A DNA stretch of 7,153 bases from contig SKLD01000390.1 in assembly GCA_007123395.1 (NCBI GenBank), forward strand, positions 1-7,153, given 5' to 3'. This document shows positions 1 to 5,310 of the stretch, one piece after another; position 1 is the first letter of the stretch; every line of letters starts with the position of its first letter. This DNA comes from Opitutales bacterium (lineage in GTDB: Bacteria; Verrucomicrobiota; Verrucomicrobiia; Opitutales; Oceanipulchritudinaceae). The position numbers and the translations under genes are program-made. The notes under the pieces are model-generated. The model worked only from the letters and a program-made list of their open reading frames with translations, did no database searches and was not told the origin of the DNA.

Positions 1-120
1 ATTGGCACGTCCTCCGCCGACGTCCTGCCCATTCCCGAGCCTCGAGTCTACGCTCTGCTCTTCGGTGCCTTTGCACTGTTTTTTGCGGGCTACAGACGCT
101 TTCGCCGACTCTCACGTTAA
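1..120 (+). CDS. PEP-CTERM sorting domain protein, C-terminal end only
   Basis: The first reading frame is open from the window edge to a TAA at 118-120 and gives 39 residues. It starts IGTSSADVLPIPEPRVYALL and continues as a hydrophobic segment (about residues 16-29) ending in an Arg-rich tail (RRFRRLSR). This is the tripartite PEP-CTERM signal: Pro-Glu-Pro, one membrane-spanning helix, basic cluster. In the known family, exosortase recognises and processes this tail during export to the cell surface. The 39 residues align almost without gaps with the end of the next gene, including an IGTS-ADVLPIPEPR block, so the two are probably tandem paralogues. The next start codon lies 25 bp downstream, which suggests co-transcription. 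The N-terminal domain and function lie outside the window. Confidence 0.85.
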   Translation: MGTSSADVLPIPEPRVYALLFGAFALFFAGYRRFRRLSR

Positions 121-145
121 CAACCAACTCCAGAAAGATAAACAC

Positions 146-1012
146 ATGAAAACAAAGCTAACAACACTACTCGCCCTCGCCGTCGCGGGGGGCCTCCTCC
201 ACGGACAAAGCAGCGTCTACGACGGGTTCTCCGTCAATGACTACACCGCCAATGAAACAATCAACGCCCTCGGCGGCGGCAGCGGATGGACCGGCAACTG
301 GGCCGTCAACCTGAGCAACGAAAACAACGCTCTGCGCTACCAAGGCTCATCCGTTTCGCTGGGCTACACCGACAGTGTCGGCAACAGCCTCATCACGACG
401 CCGGGGAGCCTCGAACTCCATCCCGGAGGAGCGGGCGGCGGTGAGCTGAGCCGGAGCTTCGACAGCGCCTTCAGCGGCGAGGTCTGGGTGAGTTTCCTCA
501 ACATCCGCACGCAAAACGGCAGTTGGAACTGGCAGATCCAGTTCGCCGACGCGGGCGGAGCCGTGCAAGTGAATGTGCAGAACGCCAGCAACACGGGCCG
601 TTTCCGTCTCCAAGCGGGTGGCGAAACGTCCGGGAACATGGGCATCCTCAACTACGACACGGACTGGGCGCCGGGCGACGACGCCCAGCTTTATCTCATG
701 CAAATCACCAACGTGGGCTCCGGCAGCGCGGACGCCGGTGTCACGCTGTGGGCCAATCCAAACAACCTTGAGGATCTCACCGCGGGTGCGGCGGCGTCCC
801 TCACGCTGAGCGGGCTGCAACTCAACGACATCAGCCAGTTCATCTTCAACAAGGGTGCGGGCGTCGACCAAGTCGGATTCTTCGACGAGCTTCGCATCGG
901 AACGTCCGCTGCGGACGTCCTGCCCATTCCCGAGCCGCGCTTTTATGCCGCTCTCTTCGGGATGCTCGCGCTGGCATTCGTCGTTTACCGTAAACGGCGG
1001 GCACAACGCTGA
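146..1012 (+). CDS. Exported PEP-CTERM protein with ConA/LamG-like body (288 aa)
   Basis: The start is ATG at 146 because it gives a classic Sec signal peptide: MKTKLTTLLALAVAGGLLHG, basic N-terminus then hydrophobic core, cleavage near residue 20. Reading further upstream only crosses the end of the previous gene in a wrong frame. No strong Shine-Dalgarno is present, only a purine-rich AGAAAG before the start. The mature part begins SSVYDGF, has a GGGSGW-GNW block, and is rich in Gly, Asn and Ser with predicted beta character; its FDELRIGTS near the C-terminus is a pattern I associate with ConA/LamG-like folds in verrucomicrobial surface proteins. The tail from about residue 260 is PIPEPRFYA, then a hydrophobic helix and YRKRRAQR, the exosortase sorting signal. 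A surface or extracellular-matrix location is expected. No catalytic motif is visible and the ligand is unknown. It is the last gene before the hairpin at 1091. Confidence 0.88.
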   Translation: MKTKLTTLLALAVAGGLLHGQSSVYDGFSVNDYTANETINALGGGSGWTGNWAVNLSNENNALRYQGSSVSLGYTDSVGNSLITTPGSLELHPGGAGGGELSRSFDSAFSGEVWVSFLNIRTQNGSWNWQIQFADAGGAVQVNVQNASNTGRFRLQAGGETSGNMGILNYDTDWAPGDDAQLYLMQITNVGSGSADAGVTLWANPNNLEDLTAGAAASLTLSGLQLNDISQFIFNKGAGVDQVGFFDELRIGTSAADVLPIPEPRFYAALFGMLALAFVVYRKRRAQR

Positions 1013-1177
1013 AAGCGCCGCCGCCTTATAATCCCCTTGTAAGGAATCGATTTGCAGAAGGTTAGAGGGGTATCAAAAGGGTTAACAGGAAAGCCGGTCT
1101 CCTTCGGGAGACCGGCTTTTTCATGCCCGGAAATTCCTGTGCCGGCGGCCGCACCGGCGAAACCCCGACTCGCGAAC
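1013..1177. other. Convergent intergenic region
   Basis: This lies between the ends of the PEP-CTERM gene (+) and the sulfatase gene (-). It contains the strong hairpin described separately and a small CCTT-GT-AAGG palindrome at 1035-1044. I see no coding potential on either strand that is independent of the sulfatase antisense. Confidence 0.6.
1091..1121 (+). terminator. Rho-independent terminator, UUCG-capped, possibly bidirectional
   Basis: A perfect 12-bp stem (AAGCCGGTCTCC at 1091-1102 pairing with 1107-1118) closes on a TTCG loop at 1103-1106. The loop-closing pair is C-G, giving the very stable C(UUCG)G tetraloop. On the plus strand the stem runs into a T-tract (five T in total at 1117-1121), 78 bp after the PEP-CTERM stop. 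On the minus strand the same stem has a CGAA loop and a shorter T run, about 60 bp past the sulfatase stop, so it may end both convergent transcripts; plus-strand termination is the stronger call. Confidence 0.9.
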
Positions 1178-2689
1178 TCAGTGCCGCGCCATGGCGGTCT
1201 CCTGCTCGCGGCACCACTCGTCCAGCGTGGAACGCATCCGCCGCCAAGCGGCATCCGTCTGTCCCTCGGGCCAGAGGTCATCCTTCTCCCAAGGATCGTC
1301 CGCGATGGCATACGCTTCATACAAGCGGCGTCCGTCCGGGCGGTTGGTCGCAATCAACTTGCGCTCCCGCTCAACATAGGTGGCGTGGTAATTGTCCGGC
1401 GCCCAGCCTTGGAAGACGAAAGTTCCGTCCGGACCCGCGCCGCCTTCGACGACGGGGAGCAGACTACGCGGTGCCTTTGTGCTGCCCGCCATGTCGAGGA
1501 TCGTCCCGTTCAGGTCCATCATATTGACCACGCCGTCGTGAATGCCTCCGCCCGCAAGCCCGCCCGGCGGGCAAATGAGAAGCGGCACGCGGATGGAGGT
1601 CTCGTAGGGATCCGCTTTGCCGAGCAGTCCCCAGTTGCCGAGGTGGTCACCGTGGTCCGCCGTGAAAATGACCCATGTATTCTCTGCGTCCCCGCGCTGT
1701 GCCAGCGCGGTGAGAATGCGCCCGACGGCGAGGTCGATCTGCGAGCAATACCCGTAGTATTGCGCGATCATCTTTGGCCAAAGATTCTTGTCCCATGCCG
1801 CCATCTGCGAGTGAATCCGCCGCTTCAGCGCCTCGAAAACGGGCGTTTTCTTCTCCATGTTGAGCGTGGGCGGAAGTTCCATCTCCGACGGCGGGTAGAA
1901 GTCCGCCCAAGGAAAATCCGTTGTATAGGGATGGTGCGGCCCGAAAAAGGACACATTCAGGAACCACGGGCGTGAGCCGTCGTCCCGTTGCAGAAAGCGA
2001 ATGGCTTCGTCCGCTGTCCAGTTGGTGTGATGCGCTGCCTCGTCTACCCAGCGTTCGCCCAGCCAGAATTCATGGGCGGCGGGGCCCATGGCCTCCGTCC
2101 GGCCCCCGGCTTCGACCCACGCCTCTCGGCTCTTTGCGGGCCGCATCTTCGCGAGAGCGTCAAAGTAATCGTTGTACTTCCCCTCCTTTTCGGAGTAGGT
2201 GTCGTAGTGGGCGTCGCAAAGAAGCTTCCAATCGAATCCATGGCTCGCCTCAATCGGATGCAAATGCAGCTTGCCGACCAAACCCGTGTGGTAATCCATC
2301 CCGCGCAGCTTGTCGGTGAAAAGCGGCAGGGAGGGGTCATGCGCATGGACATTGCGCATGTGCCCGTGCTCCGCCGGATACACCCCGGTGAAAAGACTCG
2401 CCCGCGACGGACCGCAAGCAGGGCTGGGACAATAGGCGCGGCGGAAGTTCATCGATTGCCGGGCAAGGCGGTCCAAATACGGCGTACGCACCTGCTTGTT
2501 GCCGGCGTATCCGAAAATGTCATAGCGCCACTGGTCCGTGAAAACGAACAGGATATTCGGTCTGTCGTTGCGCCGGACCGGACGGGCAAGCGGTGGCGTT
2601 TCCGGCATGCTGCCCCCCGCAAACGCGGGGAGCGCGCCCAGTGCCGTGCCGGCCATTGCGCCTCGTTTCAGAAAGTCACGTCGATTCAT
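1178..2689 (-). CDS. Tat-exported S1-family (formylglycine) sulfatase, 503 aa
   Basis: Hydrolyses sulfate esters, most likely on a carbohydrate; the exact substrate cannot be read from the sequence. The N-terminus MNRRDFLKRGAMAGTALGAL is a twin-arginine signal (RRDFLK, residues 3-8) with a weakly hydrophobic stretch and likely cleavage after AFA (about residue 24), so it should be exported folded. The sulfatase fold starts at RPNILFVFTDQWR; D52 and Q53 are the expected metal ligands. C92 in CGPSR (CxPSR) followed by ASLFTG is the cysteine converted to formylglycine, with R96 nearby. GKLHLH (K140, H142), FGPHHPY (H252/H253), TADHGDHLG (D345, H346) and GKADPYE (K358) match the remaining active-site blocks. 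Length is normal for the family and no key residue is missing. The start at 2689 is fixed by the Tat signal; no clear Shine-Dalgarno precedes it. A maturing enzyme (FGE or anSME) must be encoded elsewhere. It is divergent from the CBM9-like gene. Confidence 0.96.
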   Translation of the reverse strand: MNRRDFLKRGAMAGTALGALPAFAGGSMPETPPLARPVRRNDRPNILFVFTDQWRYDIFGYAGNKQVRTPYLDRLARQSMNFRRAYCPSPACGPSRASLFTGVYPAEHGHMRNVHAHDPSLPLFTDKLRGMDYHTGLVGKLHLHPIEASHGFDWKLLCDAHYDTYSEKEGKYNDYFDALAKMRPAKSREAWVEAGGRTEAMGPAAHEFWLGERWVDEAAHHTNWTADEAIRFLQRDDGSRPWFLNVSFFGPHHPYTTDFPWADFYPPSEMELPPTLNMEKKTPVFEALKRRIHSQMAAWDKNLWPKMIAQYYGYCSQIDLAVGRILTALAQRGDAENTWVIFTADHGDHLGNWGLLGKADPYETSIRVPLLICPPGGLAGGGIHDGVVNMMDLNGTILDMAGSTKAPRSLLPVVEGGAGPDGTFVFQGWAPDNYHATYVERERKLIATNRPDGRRLYEAYAIADDPWEKDDLWPEGQTDAAWRRMRSTLDEWCREQETAMARH

Positions 2690-2864
2690 GGTCAGAAGGA
2701 TTGAAAGTGAGCACGAGTCGGCCGCCCTAATCGGAATTGCCTAAACTCTTGACTTATCACACAAATGCGGCGAAGACTCAGAGTCAATAGAAAATGATGC
2801 CTTTCAACCATTCCGCGGCGATTCACACGGCGAAAATTCTTCAACGCCATCAAGAAGAGAAACC
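2690..2864. promoter_or_regulatory. Divergent intergenic control region of sulfatase and CBM9-like genes
   Basis: This 175-bp gap separates the two start codons and must hold the promoter(s) of both, unless transcription enters from elsewhere. It is more AT-rich than the genes. It contains a perfect GACTC-A-GAGTC palindrome at 2775-2785, and TTGACT (2749-2754) faces AGTCAA (2782-2787) as a wider inverted repeat. TTGACT read on either strand resembles a -35 box, but I could not find a convincing -10 at 16-18 bp for either, so no promoter is placed. Joint control by a dimeric regulator is possible but inferred. Confidence 0.4.
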
Positions 2865-3551
2865 ATGAGTCAATCCGAGGTGGAACAACCACATGAAACC
2901 TGCGCCGCTGTCATGACAGCTGAATTGGCCCAGTCATGGCGAAGAACGAGGCAGGAGGCATTCCGTCCCGGCCGCGTCAAGCTGTCGTGGAATCCAAATT
3001 GTCTCCTTGTCGAGGCGGAGTTGCACGATGATGCGATCTTCAATCATGCGAAGCAGGATAACGAGCGACTGTGGCAGACGGGCGACAGTTTCGAGATCTT
3101 TTTGCAGCGCAAGGGCGCGGATGAGTATGTGGAACTACACGTTGCACCGAACAACAAGCGTCTCCACCTGCGCCTTCCGAATCGCGCGCCCGGAGGCGGT
3201 CAAGCCACGAATGCGGCGTCATTCGATTCCTTGCTTGTTTCGCCGGTCGGCTTTCGAAGCAGCGTGCGGCTCTTTCCGTCCGCTTGGAAAGTTCTGGCAA
3301 GGATTCCTCCGGATGTGCTCGGCTTGGAACGCTTCCGGGCGGGCCGTCAATTGCTCGTGAATTTCGCCCGCTACGATGCGACGCCCGGCCGCGAGCCGGT
3401 TCTTTCGGCAAGCGCGACGCATCCCGTCGCCAACTTCCACCGCCGGGAAGACTGGACGACAGTGAGGTTAAAGGAACGCAACCCGCCGCCCCGAACCCCG
3501 GCTCCGGAAGATCGCCCGCCGCACTTCAATACAATCAAATCGGTTCATTGA
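2865..3551 (+). CDS. CBM9-like carbohydrate-binding domain protein (228 aa)
   Basis: Most of the protein (about residues 15-202) resembles the family 9-like carbohydrate-binding fold. The blocks seen are VKLSWNPNCLLVEAELHDD (38-56), NERLWQTGDSFEIFLQ (66-81), DEYVELHVAPNNKRLHLRL (86-104), SAWKVLARIPPDVLG (139-153), LLVNFARYDATPGREPVLSA (163-182) and ANFHRREDWTTVRL (189-202). This order of Trp-x-x-Gly-Asp-x-x-Glu, a beta hairpin, an Ile-Pro strand, an FxRYD strand and a final FHR...W is typical of stand-alone CBM9-like proteins. The last 25 residues are Pro-rich and poorly conserved in character. There is no signal peptide or membrane segment, so location is unclear. The start at 2865 follows a GA-rich stretch (AAGAAGAGA) that could serve as a weak ribosome site. 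Its divergent neighbour is a sulfatase, which suggests a shared polysaccharide-related role, but the ligand is unknown. Confidence 0.8.
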   Translation: MSQSEVEQPHETCAAVMTAELAQSWRRTRQEAFRPGRVKLSWNPNCLLVEAELHDDAIFNHAKQDNERLWQTGDSFEIFLQRKGADEYVELHVAPNNKRLHLRLPNRAPGGGQATNAASFDSLLVSPVGFRSSVRLFPSAWKVLARIPPDVLGLERFRAGRQLLVNFARYDATPGREPVLSASATHPVANFHRREDWTTVRLKERNPPPRTPAPEDRPPHFNTIKSVH

Positions 3552-3617
3552 GAGGCAATTCGTTGACACAACCACTATCTCCCGGACCAGCAACCACACC
3601 AAGAATGAATCCATCCT

Positions 3618-3638
3618 TCATAATTCATAATCCGCAAT
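3618..3638 (+). repeat. Heptamer array, TCATAAT type
   Basis: Two perfect TCATAAT units (3618-3624, 3625-3631) are followed by a diverged CCGCAAT unit (3632-3638). The 7-nt period and AAT/ATCCG composition link it to the arrays at 4069-4103 and 5461-5495. Confidence 0.7.
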
Positions 3639-3700
3639 CGATTCTCCGGGACCGCATAAATGCGGGACTCCAGCGCGCCGCCTTGCATCCCTCCGAAATC

Positions 3701-3748
3701 CATCCTCCGTGCCTCCGTGCTCTCCAGCGGAGCGGGTGGTTCAAATAG
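3701..3748 (-). repeat. CACGGAGG / TTTGAACCAC element, minus orientation
   Basis: Read on the minus strand, this begins CTATTTGAACCAC (3748-3736) and continues into GCACGGAGGCACGGAGG (3720-3704), an 8-nt-period array. The head matches CTATTTGAACTAC at 5222-5234 at 12 of 13 bases, and the same head-plus-CACGGAG order occurs at 5190-5209 and 5582-5603 on the plus strand. Confidence 0.65.
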
Positions 3749-3790
3749 TCCGCGGAAGGCGGTGCCCGGGGCTCAGACCCTCAGGTAAAA

Positions 3791-3830
3791 AGCTGAAAAA
3801 CGGAAATACTGAAAAGCTGAAAACCGCAAA
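3791..3830 (+). repeat. Octamer array, NNCTGAAA type
   Basis: Five consecutive 8-nt units end in AAA: AGCTGAAA (3791-3798), AACGGAAA, TACTGAAA, AGCTGAAA (3815-3822, identical to the first) and ACCGCAAA. The 3' half is conserved and the first two bases vary. The complementary array lies at 3985-4008. Confidence 0.75.
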
Positions 3831-3984
3831 CGAAAAGGTCAGCCATTTCCGACAGTGATCTGTAAATCACCGAAGATCCCCGTTTGTTCCCTCATCTGCC
3901 CAGAGGGCACCTGCTTCAGTCACCCTCGCTACGCTCGGGCACGCCTGCGGCGCGCCATCTCCGCGCTTCCGCGCTCCGTCACCA

Positions 3985-4016
3985 TTTCAGCGTTTCAGCC
4001 TTTCAGAATTTTAACT
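3985..4016 (-). repeat. Octamer array, inverted copy of the NNCTGAAA family
   Basis: Three TTTCAGNN units (3985-3992, 3993-4000, 4001-4008) and one diverged unit (TTTTAACT) lie in tandem. On the minus strand they read CGCTGAAA, GGCTGAAA and TTCTGAAA, so they are the inverted counterpart of the array at 3791-3830, with about 155 bp between the two. Confidence 0.72.
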
Positions 4017-4044
4017 CCTGCCACCTGCCTCCTGCCCCCTGCCA
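4017..4044 (+). repeat. Heptamer array, CCTGCCN, first copy
   Basis: Four exactly spaced 7-nt units are CCTGCCA, CCTGCCT, CCTGCCC and CCTGCCA, with only the seventh base changing. The array starts directly where the TTTCAG octamer array ends. Confidence 0.8.
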
Positions 4045-4068
4045 GACCTTCTCACCGTCATGCCGCTT

Positions 4069-4103
4069 TCCGTAATCCACAATCCGTAATCCGTAATCCG
4101 ACC
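4069..4103 (+). repeat. Heptamer array, TCCGTAA type
   Basis: Five 7-nt units lie in tandem: TCCGTAA (4069-4075), TCCACAA, TCCGTAA, TCCGTAA and a diverged TCCGACC (4097-4103). The array leads directly into a second CCTGCCN array. Confidence 0.8.
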
Positions 4104-4104
4104 A

Positions 4105-4132
4105 CCTGCCGCCTGCCACTTGCCGCCTGTCC
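4105..4132 (+). repeat. Heptamer array, CCTGCCN, second copy
   Basis: Four 7-nt units are CCTGCCG (4105-4111), CCTGCCA, CTTGCCG and CCTGTCC. It is the same family as 4017-4044 but with two extra substitutions, which looks like an older or more diverged copy. Confidence 0.75.
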
Positions 4133-4136
4133 TCCG

Positions 4137-4361
4137 TCAAACCCGCAAACTCGCGTTTGCGTAGAAGAAATACACCTGCTCCACGCCTTTGGATGCGGCG
4201 GGCGATGGAGCGGAGTTCATCGGCGATCCCGGTGATGACGGCGAGGTCGTTCCGGCAGCGCTCGCGCAGGCTGGGGCGGCGTGGTGGAAGCGGGGGTGGG
4301 CATGGAAAAACGCTGGATGATGGCGAAACGGAGGCGGTTGGCAAGCGGGGGATACGATCAC
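4137..4361 (-). other. Possible degraded small ORF, unrecognised
   Basis: Between the toxin gene and repeat island A, two minus-strand frames each have a stretch of protein-like character, but no single frame does. One frame gives RNDLAVITGIADELRSIARR (about 4260-4200), which looks helical. A neighbouring frame gives GVEQVYFFYANASLRV ending at the TGA at 4137-4139. Joined by a frameshift they would form a plausible small protein C-terminus, as with the broken genes just upstream. I do not recognise a family. It may equally be chance in GC-rich DNA. Confidence 0.22.
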
Positions 4362-4399
4362 CCGAACCTTGGGGTGCCGTTATTCGGGATGCCTGGCTT

Positions 4400-4791
4400 T
4401 CAAGCGCTTTCCATCAATTGCTTGAGCTGCCGATGGAGGGCTTCCAAGGGTTCAATGAAGCGGGGCAAGGCCTCGTAGACGCCGAGTGCCTCTTCCGCAC
4501 TGTAAACATGGGACATGCGGTTGCGGGCCTCCAGCATGCCCAGCCAGGGATCCTGCTCCGCAATCCATCCCTGATGGAAAGCCGTCCGAAAGGCGACACG
4601 GGGCGACTTGACCGGCTCCAGACCGTAATGGGAGGCAACCGCCTGAATCGACTTCCGCGCCAGATCAAAGGTGAACTCAAAATATTGGATACACCCGGCC
4701 CGGTGGATATCATCGGGAGGCTCAGCGCCATCGCCTCGGAAAAGCGCATGTGCGCCCGCTCAAAGTCGGGCAGGATGTGCTCAGGCTTCAT
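4400..4791 (-). pseudogene. hepT: HepT/HI0074-family HEPN toxin, frameshifted
   Basis: The ATG at 4791 begins MKPEHILPDFERAHMRFSEA. After LSLP the frame is lost near 4712-4722, where one base is missing. Restoring it gives DDIHRAGCIQYFEFTFDLAR, then SPRVAFRTAFHQGWI, WLGMLEARNRMSHVYSAEEA and a TGA at 4400-4402: 130 residues, the usual size. The IQYFEFTFDLARK, SPR-x-AFR-x-AF and EARN-SH-Y blocks are the signature of the HI0074 nucleotidyltransferase-partner family. R90, H95 and Y97 (RNRMSHVY) match the RX4HXY motif of HEPN RNase toxins, in which the cognate MNT antitoxin modifies the Tyr. The start overlaps the end of the MNT gene by 11 bp, typical of translational coupling. Uncorrected, the ATG frame runs to 4414 as nonsense. 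The break could be a true mutation or a sequence error. Confidence 0.85.
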
Positions 4792-5097
4792 AAATCACCC
4801 TGCCTTCCTGCCGGGCCTGCTCCCTGAGCGCGCGCGGAGCCCGGTGCAGATCCACCCAATCCACCTTGTAGAGGGTAGGCATTTCTTCGAGCCCCGCCTC
4901 CACCTTGAAGAAAGCCGTCAAATCCAAGGGCTCGTCTCCATCGACGCCCAAATCGAAATCCGACAACCGCCCCCCCCCTCTCCCCGCGCACGCGAGCCAA
5001 ACAAGAGAACCCGGTGCCCGCGCAAGTCGCTCGAACAGGCCTCCAGCACCTTGAGAATCTCACTCTCGGCGTGACGTTCTTTCGGGGAAAGCACCAT
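4781..5097 (-). pseudogene. mntA: MntA-family minimal nucleotidyltransferase antitoxin, frameshifted at G9
   Basis: The ATG at 5097 begins MVLSPKERHAESEILKVLEA and reaches RVLLFGSRARGE (residues 29-40). The frame then enters nine consecutive G (4978-4970 on the minus strand) and runs out of frame to a TGA at 4918-4920. The correct continuation, RLSDFDLGVDGDEPLDL, is one frame over and reads through VEAGLEEMPTLYKVDWVDLH to a TGA at 4781-4783. One extra G restores a 105-aa protein. GSRARG plus SDFD gives the GS-x(10-11)-DxD nucleotidyltransferase motif of MNT proteins, which neutralise HEPN toxins by adding AMP to a Tyr. AAAGAAGG about 15 bases before the ATG may help initiation. It overlaps the hepT start by 11 bp. 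A slippery G9 makes sequencing error, phase variation or true decay all possible. Confidence 0.85.
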
Positions 5098-5160
5098 CTT
5101 TCCAAACCTTCTTTACCAAAGTTTCCTTTGTCAAAACCAATCTCCTGTGATCCTCAGCAC

Positions 5161-5205
5161 CCTCTGTGGTTGAATTGCATCGGATTCTCTTTTGAACCAC
5201 GGAGG
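5161..5205. repeat. Inverted repeat around TTTTGAACCACGGAG
   Basis: CCTCTGTGGTTGAA (5161-5174) pairs with TTGAACCACGGAGG (5192-5205) at 12 of 14 Watson-Crick positions plus one G-T wobble, around a 17-nt loop. Part of the right arm is the 15-nt repeat TTTTGAACCACGGAG that recurs exactly at 5582-5596. Confidence 0.6.
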
Positions 5206-5221
5206 CACGCTTAAGCTCGGC

Positions 5222-5256
5222 CTATTTGAACTACGAATCACACGAATAAAACGAAT
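5222..5256 (+). repeat. TTTGAAC head with 9-nt ACGAAT array
   Basis: CTATTTGAACTAC (5222-5234) leads into three 9-nt units, ACTACGAAT (5230-5238), CACACGAAT and AAAACGAAT (5248-5256). The ACGAAT core is constant and the first three bases vary. The head is shared with the CACGGAG elements. Confidence 0.7.
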
Positions 5257-5310
5257 GCGCGGGCTCGCGCGGACATGACGGAGCGTGGTTCTCCAGAAGA
5301 AAAGACCGGT

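Larger units (their letters stand above)
3552..4136. repeat. Intergenic repeat island A (no gene)
   Basis: I see no credible gene in these 585 bases. Much of the region is imperfect short tandem arrays with 7-nt or 8-nt periods, listed individually below, separated by GC-rich stretches such as CCTCGCTACGCTCGGGC (3923-3939). A small GTGAT...ATCAC inverted repeat sits at 3855-3870. Open frames that cross this region translate the arrays into repetitive peptides and have no domain character. It follows the CBM9-like stop directly; no strong T-tailed terminator was found there. Confidence 0.75.

Noticed and set aside
2..145. N-terminal extension of the PEP-CTERM gene from position 2
   Set aside because: This stretch codes in another frame for the end of the upstream PEP-CTERM protein; the signal peptide places the true start at 146.
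1052..1975. A 307-codon plus-strand open frame
   Set aside because: It runs through the terminator hairpin and antisense to the sulfatase, whose catalytic residues are all in the minus-strand frame.
2749..2777. A sigma-70 promoter starting at TTGACT
   Set aside because: No acceptable -10 hexamer lies 16-18 bp downstream on either strand.
3552..4136. CRISPR array
   Set aside because: Repeat units are 7-8 nt and contiguous; there are no 20-40 nt repeats with unique spacers and no cas gene.
4003..4140. C-terminal part of a minus-strand frame reading through the heptamer arrays
   Set aside because: The peptide (VAGGRW, YGLRIVDYGKR) is simply the translation of the tandem repeats.
4157..5074. 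A 305-codon plus-strand open frame
   Set aside because: It is antisense to the MntA-HepT pair and the region beside it, has no domain character, and is explained by GC-rich DNA with few stops.
5106..5134. TTGACA on the minus strand upstream of mntA as a -35 box
   Set aside because: At 17-bp spacing the -10 position reads GAAGGT, which is not a usable match.
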